Under the pieces are notes generated by a model, which did no database searches, was not told the DNA's origin, and saw only the letters and a list, made by a program, of their open reading frames with translations. Below, piece by piece: positions 1 through 4,641 of a stretch of DNA of 5,976 nucleotides. A program made the position numbers and the translations under genes. The stretch comes from Chloroflexota bacterium (GTDB taxonomy: Bacteria; Chloroflexota; Limnocylindria; Limnocylindrales; CSP1-4), in assembly GCA_029858845.1 (NCBI GenBank), contig JAOUEG010000125.1, positions 1 to 5,976 on the forward strand. Direction: 5' to 3'. The first letter of the stretch is position 1. Each line of letters starts with the position of its first letter.

Positions 1-1221
<1,221 letters not shown>

Positions 1222-1251
1222 TCGTTCGATGTGACCTTCGATGAAGTGAGG

Positions 1252-1261
1252 TTGTCGATAG
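1252..1261. other. Weak DnaA-box-like site upstream of dnaA
   Basis: The plus strand reads TTGTCGATA at 1252-1260, two mismatches from the high-GC variant TTGTCCACA. The minus strand of 1253-1261 reads CTATCGACA, two mismatches from TTATCCACA. It lies about 30 bp upstream of the dnaA start, where an autoregulatory DnaA site could sit. A single two-mismatch site is expected by chance fairly often, so this is only a candidate. Confidence 0.15.
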
Positions 1262-1304
1262 GTAGGGTCAGCCACGGTGCCGATCGGGAAAGCCAGGTCG
1301 CGGG

Positions 1305-1329
1305 CGCTCGGAACCTCGTCAGCCGAGCG
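1305..1329 (-). repeat. Inverted repeat in the dnaA leader (7-bp arms)
   Basis: CGCTCGG (1305-1311) and CCGAGCG (1323-1329) are perfect inverted arms around an 11-nt loop. If dnaA is transcribed from the candidate promoter near 1410, this would form a hairpin in its 5' untranslated leader. A second dyad, GCCTCG/CGAGGC with a 3-nt loop, lies at 1348-1362. In DNA this GC-rich, arms of 6-7 bp are near chance expectation, so function is uncertain. Confidence 0.35.
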
Positions 1330-1409
1330 GGTGACGCGGTACCCGATGCCTCGATCCGAGGCTCCCTTTTGGGGCCTCCCACGAGCGTCCCGGCGCCGAG
1401 GGCTCGGTG

Positions 1410-1439
1410 AGGATAGCACCGCCGCTGACGGCGTCGCAA
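1410..1439 (-). promoter_or_regulatory. Candidate sigma-70-type promoter for dnaA
   Basis: On the minus strand, TTGCGA (complement of 1434-1439) and TATCCT (complement of 1410-1415) are separated by 18 nt. The -10 hexamer is preceded by TGC, an extended -10 feature. Each hexamer matches the sigma-70 consensus at four of six positions. A transcript from here would carry a dnaA leader of roughly 180 nt. It is the best leftward candidate I found by eye, but much weaker than the rpmH promoter. Confidence 0.3.
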
Positions 1440-1468
1440 GGCGAATCGCCTATACTCCCCATGAGTAT
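1440..1468. promoter_or_regulatory. Two abutting dyads around a TATACT hexamer: possible operator/second promoter
   Basis: GGCGA-A-TCGCC (1440-1450) is a perfect 11-bp dyad. It is followed directly by TATACT (1451-1456), which is itself part of a second dyad: ATACTC (1452-1457), 5-nt spacer, GAGTAT (1463-1468). TATACT resembles a -10 element, and CTGACG (1425-1430) could be a poor -35 with an overlong 20-nt spacer. Paired dyads over a -10 region are typical of repressor operators. The position between two divergent genes would suit a regulator acting on both. No known regulator is recognised. Confidence 0.3.
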
Positions 1469-1496
1469 CCATGCGTGGGCCCCGGTCGCGGCAGTT

Positions 1497-1522
1497 CGGA
1501 CCCGCCCCTGAGGCCGGGTCCG
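1497..1522. repeat. Perfect 8-bp inverted repeat just upstream of the rpmH promoter
   Basis: CGGACCCG (1497-1504) and CGGGTCCG (1515-1522) are perfect inverted arms around a 10-nt loop. The dyad ends 5 bp before the TTGACA -35 element. No T-run follows on either strand, so it does not look like an intrinsic terminator. It could be a protein-binding dyad or simply a structure-prone sequence. Confidence 0.45.
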
Positions 1523-1527
1523 CGCGT

Positions 1528-1557
1528 TTGACACTGGCTCCGGACGAGGCATATCAT
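1528..1557 (+). promoter_or_regulatory. Strong sigma-70-type promoter of the rpmH-rnpA-yidD-yidC-jag operon
   Basis: A perfect TTGACA -35 (1528-1533) and a TATCAT -10 (1552-1557, five of six to consensus) are separated by 18 nt. It is by far the best consensus match I saw in the window and points into rpmH. Transcription should begin near 1564, giving a leader of about 112 nt. A strong promoter suits a ribosomal-protein operon. Confidence 0.8.
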
Positions 1558-1570
1558 CCGCCGGACGACG

Positions 1571-1603
1571 ACGCGCCATGCGCCCCGAGGGGTGCCGGCG
1601 CGT
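1571..1603 (+). promoter_or_regulatory. rpmH leader stem-loop 1
   Basis: The outer arm A1571-C1577 pairs with G1597-T1603 (7 bp). After a small internal loop (AT opposite C), G1580-C1585 pairs with G1590-C1595 (6 bp including one G-T wobble), closing a CGAG tetraloop. The total is 13 bp, almost all G-C, beginning about 7 nt after the predicted transcription start. Only a three-T stretch overlaps and follows the stem, so it is not a standard terminator. It could stabilise the transcript, pause polymerase or take part in operon control. Confidence 0.5.
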
Positions 1604-1609
1604 TTGCGT

Positions 1610-1646
1610 GCCTCTAGGGGAAGACGGAACGTACCGTCCCCGAGGC
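1610..1646 (+). promoter_or_regulatory. rpmH leader stem-loop 2
   Basis: GCCTC (1610-1614) pairs with GAGGC (1642-1646), GGG (1617-1619) with CCC (1639-1641), and GACGG (1623-1627) with CCGTC (1634-1638). The apical loop is AACGTA. This gives 13 Watson-Crick pairs, with the unpaired bases (TA and GAA) all on the 5' side. The stem ends 17 nt before the probable ribosome-binding site. Together with stem-loop 1 it makes most of the leader double-stranded. Confidence 0.5.
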
Positions 1647-1663
1647 CGGATGGAGAGGATCTC

Positions 1664-1667
1664 AGGA
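1664..1667 (+). promoter_or_regulatory. Ribosome-binding site of rpmH
   Basis: AGGA lies 8 nt before the ATG at 1676, with a second purine run GGAGAGG at 1652-1658 further upstream. Its position supports 1676 rather than the in-frame GTG at 1592 as the start. Confidence 0.55.
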
Positions 1668-1675
1668 CACTCCGA

Positions 1676-1810
1676 ATGAAGCAGACCTACCAGCCCAAGA
1701 AGCGCCATCGCGCGAAGGAACACGGCTTCCGCGCCCGGATGAAGACGACAGCGGGTCGCCGTATCCTCGCCGTTCGGCGGGCTCGTGGTCGAAAGCGACT
1801 GACGGCCTGA
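1676..1810 (+). CDS. rpmH: 50S ribosomal protein L34
   Basis: L34 is a tiny basic protein of the large ribosomal subunit that binds 23S rRNA. The 44-residue product begins MKQTYQPKKRHRAKEHGFRA and ends RGRKRLTA. This is the L34 pattern from end to end: the TYQPK start, the HGFRARM centre and the GRKRL tail. The length is typical. An in-frame GTG at 1592 would add 28 residues unlike the family, overlapping the leader hairpins, so ATG 1676 is preferred. It is the first gene of the rightward operon, followed 32 nt later by rnpA, the usual partner. The rnpA frame remains open through this gene (see findings). Confidence 0.98.
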   Translation: MKQTYQPKKRHRAKEHGFRARMKTTAGRRILAVRRARGRKRLTA

Positions 1811-1842
1811 CCATCGATCGCGGCCCAAACTCGCCGCGACTC

Positions 1843-2178
1843 GTGATGCTCTCGCGACCGCAGGACTTCACGGCGTTCCAGGGTGGCGGTTCGACCAGAT
1901 CGCACCCCATGTTCACCGCCCGGTTCCTGCGGACCGATCTCGAGGCGACACGCTTCGGCTTGGCGACCGGCCGCCGACTCGGCGGTGCAGTCGTCAGAAA
2001 CCGGATCCGCCGCCGACTCCGCGAGGCGCTCAGGGTGATGGCGCCTTCGTTCCAGCCCGGCTGGGACGTCCTCATCATCGCCCGGCCGGCGATCGTCGAA
2101 GCCGACCATGAAGCCCTCGTGGGAGCCCTGCGCCGGACGCTCGTTCGGGGCGGTGTCATCGAAGGAGCCATGGGATGA
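1843..2178 (+). CDS. rnpA: Ribonuclease P protein component
   Basis: RnpA binds the catalytic RNase P RNA and helps it remove 5' leaders from precursor tRNAs. The 111-residue product has the signature helix: VVRNRIRRRLREAL at about residues 50-63, with Arg52-Asn53-Arg54 as the RNR motif. An N-terminal DF (8-9) starts the first conserved segment, and FGLATGRRLGGAVVRN matches the usual strand leading into the RNR helix. The length is typical. The start is uncertain: GTG 1843 and ATG 1846 are adjacent, and neither has a clear Shine-Dalgarno sequence, so translation may be coupled to rpmH 32 nt upstream. The 3' end overlaps yidD by 4 nt (ATGA). Confidence 0.95.
   Translation: MMLSRPQDFTAFQGGGSTRSHPMFTARFLRTDLEATRFGLATGRRLGGAVVRNRIRRRLREALRVMAPSFQPGWDVLIIARPAIVEADHEALVGALRRTLVRGGVIEGAMG
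2164..2167 (+). promoter_or_regulatory. Ribosome-binding site of yidD
   Basis: GGAG (within GAAGGAG, 2161-2167) lies inside the rnpA coding end, 7 nt before the yidD ATG at 2175. It fixes that start, and the ATGA overlap implies translational coupling. Confidence 0.6.
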
Positions 2179-2381
2179 AGCGGATCGGTATCGGGTTCAT
2201 CAAGCTGTACCGCATCGTCTTCGCCTGGCTCCCGCCGTCCTGCCGGTTCGATCCGACCTGCTCCCACTACACGGAGCAGGCGATCGGCAAGTACGGCCTG
2301 CTGAAGGGGAGTTGGATGGGCGCCAGACGCATCGCCCGCTGCCACCCATGGAACCCGGGCGGGTATGACCCGGTCCGCTAG
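2175..2381 (+). CDS. yidD: Membrane protein insertion efficiency factor YidD
   Basis: YidD is a small membrane-associated protein that assists insertion of inner-membrane proteins alongside YidC. The 68-residue product shows the whole family signature. An amphipathic N-terminal helix (residues 4-19) is followed by PPSCRFDPTCSHY (20-32, Cys23 and Cys29), then A-x3-YG (36-41), Gly45, Arg51/Arg52 and CHPWNPGGYDP (56-66, Cys56). The usual HG before the second half is YG here, a mild variation. The start overlaps the rnpA stop in an ATGA junction. yidC follows after 15 nt, the classical order, so the proteins are probably made together. Confidence 0.97.
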   Translation: MKRIGIGFIKLYRIVFAWLPPSCRFDPTCSHYTEQAIGKYGLLKGSWMGARRIARCHPWNPGGYDPVR

Positions 2382-2396
2382 CGAGGCGTCCCGCCC

Positions 2397-3560
2397 GTGA
2401 CCATATCGCCGACCCTGCGCCGGATCGGTCCCGCGCTGCTGATCGCCGTCGTGATCGCCGTCGTGATCGCCGCGTGCGTTCCCGGGGCGTCCCCGGATGG
2501 CTCCGGTCCGGCGGCCACGCCGACGCCGCACCCGCCGTTGACCCCGGCCGTGCCCGGCTCCGACCCGTTCAGCACCATCGCCTGGTTGTTCACGCCGATC
2601 TTCCAGGTCATGTTCATCGTCTTGATGGCGGCCTACCAGTTCCTCGAGAACCTGGGGGCGCCGGCCGCCATCGCCTGGGCCATCGTGATCCTGACGTTGG
2701 TCGTCAGGGCGGTGCTGATCCCGCTCTACCGCAAGCAGCTGGTCTCCCAGCGCCGGATGCAGCTGATCCAGCCGGAACTCAAGGAGATCCAGAAGCGCTA
2801 CAAGGGCGATTCCATGAAGGCGCGGGTCGCCCAGCAGGAGCTGTTCAAGGAGCGAGGCATCAGCCCCCTTGCCGGTTGCCTGCCCTTGCTGCTGCAGTTG
2901 CCGCTCCTGTTCATCATGTACTCGGTCATCTCGAACGGTCTGACCAACGTCGATCCGACGGCCATGCTCACCGTGTTCGGGATCCAGGTGGTGGACCTCC
3001 AGTGCGCCAACCTGAATGCCCAGGGGGTCCCGGACGCCGCCCTGGGGCCGTGCATCGACTCGGTCGTCCCGTTCCTCGGCGACATCTCGATGCCACAGAC
3101 GTTCCTGACGATCGCCGGCTTCGGCTTGAGCTTCCTGGCCATCGCATCGGCGCTGCTGCAGCTGGTGCAGTCGCGGATGATGCTGCCGGCCGCCGATCCC
3201 ACCAATGACGATCCGAATACGCGGATCCAGCGCCAGACGATGCTGTTCCTGCCGCTCATCTCCGTCGTGTACGGCGGTTTCCTGCCGGCGGGCCTGTTCA
3301 TCTACTGGATCGTCGCCACCATCTTCTCGATCATCCAGCAGTACCTGATCGTCGGGTGGGGCTCCATGTTCCCGCTGTTCGGGTGGACGCCCCGGTTTGC
3401 GACGGGTCACACCCCGCGCTTCCCGGTGCAGATGCCACCACCACCAGAGCCATCGAAGCGAGCGGCCATCCTGACCGACGCGGACAAGAAGACGACGGCG
3501 GAGAAGACCATCCGCCATCGCGAACGCGGCCGGCAGGGCCGACGAGGGAGACGACGCTGA
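2397..3560 (+). CDS. yidC: YidC/Oxa1-family membrane protein insertase, lipoprotein-type
   Basis: YidC inserts and folds membrane proteins, alone or with Sec. The 387-residue product lacks the large periplasmic domain of Gram-negative YidC, so it is the Bacillus SpoIIIJ-like type. The N-terminus is a lipoprotein signal with hydrophobic core 13-26 and lipobox IAAC (Cys27), followed by a Pro/Ala/Thr-rich spacer (28-55). An amphipathic segment (56-87) and first core transmembrane helix (about 89-111) follow, with the conserved groove arginine at Arg104. A charged cytoplasmic hairpin (112-155), GCLPLLLQLPLLFIMY (160-175), a helix near 234-258 and a final hydrophobic stretch (275-322) complete the fold. 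The basic tail (RHRERGRQGRRGRRR end) is ribosome-tail-like. Extracytoplasmic Cys203 and Cys219 are notable. The start is GTG with GAGG 10 nt upstream; jag begins 1 nt after the stop. Confidence 0.96.
   Translation: MTISPTLRRIGPALLIAVVIAVVIAACVPGASPDGSGPAATPTPHPPLTPAVPGSDPFSTIAWLFTPIFQVMFIVLMAAYQFLENLGAPAAIAWAIVILTLVVRAVLIPLYRKQLVSQRRMQLIQPELKEIQKRYKGDSMKARVAQQELFKERGISPLAGCLPLLLQLPLLFIMYSVISNGLTNVDPTAMLTVFGIQVVDLQCANLNAQGVPDAALGPCIDSVVPFLGDISMPQTFLTIAGFGLSFLAIASALLQLVQSRMMLPAADPTNDDPNTRIQRQTMLFLPLISVVYGGFLPAGLFIYWIVATIFSIIQQYLIVGWGSMFPLFGWTPRFATGHTPRFPVQMPPPPEPSKRAAILTDADKKTTAEKTIRHRERGRQGRRGRRR
2441..2472 (+). repeat. 12-bp tandem repeat in the yidC signal peptide
   Basis: The unit GATCGCCGTCGT occurs at 2441-2452 and 2453-2464, followed by a partial copy (GATCGCCG, 2465-2472). 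It encodes IAVV-IAVV-IAA, the hydrophobic core just before lipobox Cys27. The 12-bp unit keeps frame, so gain or loss of a copy would change the core by four residues without breaking the gene. Confidence 0.8.
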
Positions 3561-3561
3561 C

Positions 3562-4533
3562 ATGAGTGCGTACAAGGAATTCACCGGCAAGACCGTCGAG
3601 GAAGCCCTGCGGACGGCACGCGAGGAATTCGGGGCGGAGTTGAACGACCTCGACTTCGAGATCCTCACCCCCGGCAGTCGGGGCGTCCTGGGAATGGGCG
3701 CCGAACCGGCGCGGATCGTGGCCGCACCGCGAGAGGCTCTCGGCGGCGCAGCCCCGAAGCGCGAAGCCGCCGCATCGACTCCCCTGCCGCCGCCCCAGGA
3801 GGAGCGTGCCCCCCGCCCCGAGGGTCGTGATCGCGGCCCCCGCCGCGACGACCGGCCCCGAGAGAGCCGCCCCTCCCGCCCCGAGGGTCGTGACCGCGGC
3901 CCCCGCCGCGACGATCGCGGCCCCCGCCGCGACGACCGGCCCCGAGATGACCGTGGCCCCCGTCGCGGGGCGGCCGCGGACCTGTCCGCGTCCGAAGCCG
4001 CCGAGGTGGCGGCCGCCCGCGGCTCCCTGGCGGCTGAGCGCGCCGAACTCGAGGCCGCCGAGGCGTCGCCCGAGGCGCTGGCCGCCGGTCAGCGCATCCT
4101 CGAGACGCTGATGGGCCACCTCGGTTTCGATGCCCGAGTGGAGGTCGCCGCCGGCGAGACCAGCCGACTCAACGTCGTCGCGCAGGGTGACGATCGCGAA
4201 TCCCTCGGGGCGCTCATCGGCCGCAAGGGCGAACGCCTTTCCGCGCTCCAGCACCTGGTCAACCTGATGCTTTCCAAGGAGATGGGTGCCTGGACTCGGG
4301 TCCTCGTCGACGTCGAAGATTACCGCGGCCGACGTGAGCGCCAGCTCCGTGAGCTTGCCGAGCGAGCTGCCGCCCGCGTGGCGGAGACGGGCAAGATGCT
4401 CCAGCTCGAGCCGATGCCGGCACTCGAGCGGCGCTGGATCCACCTGACGCTGCGCGACGACCCGAACGTCGTCACCCAGTCGATCGGCGAGGAGCCCAAT
4501 CGGCGCGTCGTGCTGGTGCCACGCGCCAGCTGA
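3562..4533 (+). CDS. jag: Jag/KhpB RNA-binding protein (Jag_N - KH - R3H)
   Basis: Jag (KhpB, EloR) is a cytoplasmic RNA-binding protein. In Gram-positives it pairs with KhpA and influences cell elongation and small-RNA biology. The 323-residue product has a Jag_N domain (1-53: FTGKTVEEAL, then SRGVLGMGAEPARI), where GVLGMG corresponds to the usual GFLGIG. A disordered Arg/Asp/Gly/Pro linker built of repeats (84-135) and an Ala/Glu-rich helical stretch (137-173) follow. Then come a KH domain (about 176-252) with loop GRKG (220-223) before LSALQHLVNLML, and an R3H domain (about 254-321) with Arg290-x3-His294 in ERRWIH. ATG 3562 has GAGGGAG (3544-3550) 11 nt upstream and starts 1 nt after the yidC stop, indicating coupling. 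khpB is a synonym. Confidence 0.95.
   Translation: MSAYKEFTGKTVEEALRTAREEFGAELNDLDFEILTPGSRGVLGMGAEPARIVAAPREALGGAAPKREAAASTPLPPPQEERAPRPEGRDRGPRRDDRPRESRPSRPEGRDRGPRRDDRGPRRDDRPRDDRGPRRGAAADLSASEAAEVAAARGSLAAERAELEAAEASPEALAAGQRILETLMGHLGFDARVEVAAGETSRLNVVAQGDDRESLGALIGRKGERLSALQHLVNLMLSKEMGAWTRVLVDVEDYRGRRERQLRELAERAAARVAETGKMLQLEPMPALERRWIHLTLRDDPNVVTQSIGEEPNRRVVLVPRAS
3814..3966 (+). repeat. In-frame tandem repeats encoding the Jag linker
   Basis: A block of about 41 bp starting at 3814 (residues 85-98) recurs at 3877 (106-119) with two base differences, a 63-bp period. Within the second copy a 21-bp unit, encoding R-G-P-R-R-D-D, repeats at 3895-3915 and 3916-3936 and in part beyond. All periods are multiples of three, so expansion by slippage or unequal crossover would preserve frame. 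Confidence 0.8.
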
Positions 4534-4540
4534 CCTCCCG

Positions 4541-4569
4541 GACGTCACCCGAGCGGCCTCGCGGACGTC
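4541..4569 (+). terminator. Possible terminator hairpin after jag
   Basis: GACGTC (4541-4546) can pair with GACGTC (4564-4569), and inside it CGAG (4550-4553) pairs with CTCG (4558-4561) around CGGC. It lies 8 nt after the jag stop, between two same-strand genes. The sequence after it is TTGACTGG, not a T-run, so it is at best an imperfect intrinsic terminator. Because GACGTC is self-complementary, the pairing also reflects a direct repeat, CGGACGTC at 4539-4546 and 4562-4569. Confidence 0.3.
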
Positions 4570-4626
4570 TTGACTGGGCCTGCCCTGCGCATACCCGCCG
4601 CGGATGGCTCCATTCGACCCGGCTGC

Positions 4627-4632
4627 TAGGAT
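4627..4632 (+). promoter_or_regulatory. -10-like element placed for a leaderless vanW-family transcript
   Basis: TGC-TAGGAT fits a TANNNT -10 with an upstream TG. It ends 9 nt before the ATG at 4642, so transcription would start at or next to the start codon. The intervening GTCCCCTCC contains no Shine-Dalgarno sequence. No good -35 lies 17 nt upstream. TTGACT at 4570-4575 could serve another promoter but lacks a well-spaced -10. Confidence 0.35.
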
Positions 4633-4641
4633 GTCCCCTCC

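Larger units (their letters stand above)
1222..1675. other. Divergent dnaA-rpmH spacer (454 bp, non-coding)
   Basis: No convincing protein-coding gene is seen here on either strand. The right half holds a strong rightward promoter (1528-1557) and a foldable rpmH leader (about 1564-1675). The left half would be the dnaA leader and holds a weaker leftward promoter candidate (1410-1439). Inverted repeats are dense: 1305-1329, 1348-1362, 1440-1450, 1452-1468, 1497-1522, 1571-1603 and 1610-1646. In many bacteria this spacer carries DnaA boxes, but here I see only one or two poor matches and no AT-rich unwinding element. An origin of replication is therefore not supported in this spacer, although the gene context is origin-like. 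Confidence 0.8.

Noticed and set aside
1252..1267. DnaA-trio-like TAG motifs (GATAGGTAGGG) beside the weak DnaA box
   Set aside because: The two TAG triplets are not in the 3-nt phase of real DnaA-trios, and no strong box or AT-rich element accompanies them.
1571..1605. Stem-loop 1 of the rpmH leader as an intrinsic terminator/attenuator
   Set aside because: Only three Ts overlap and follow the stem before GCGTG, so it lacks the U-run needed for standard termination; kept as a structured leader element.
1592..1675. N-terminal extension of L34 from GTG 1592
   Set aside because: The extra 28 residues do not resemble L34, overlap the leader stem-loops, and ATG 1676 has a suitable AGGA site.
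1662..3668. A very long minus-strand open frame (668 codons) opposite rpmH, rnpA, yidD, yidC and the start of jag
   Set aside because: It lies antisense to five well-recognised genes, its product is low-complexity and rich in Arg, Asp and His, and no domain is recognisable. Long antisense frames are expected in GC-rich coding DNA.
3806..4111. Ala/Pro/Thr-rich open frame inside jag on the same strand
   Set aside because: It is the frame-shifted reading of the jag linker repeats; the Jag frame is continuous with its KH and R3H domains.
3331..4548. A 405-codon minus-strand open frame opposite jag
   Set aside because: It is antisense to a clear Jag protein, and its Gly/Ala-rich repeats simply mirror the jag linker repeats.
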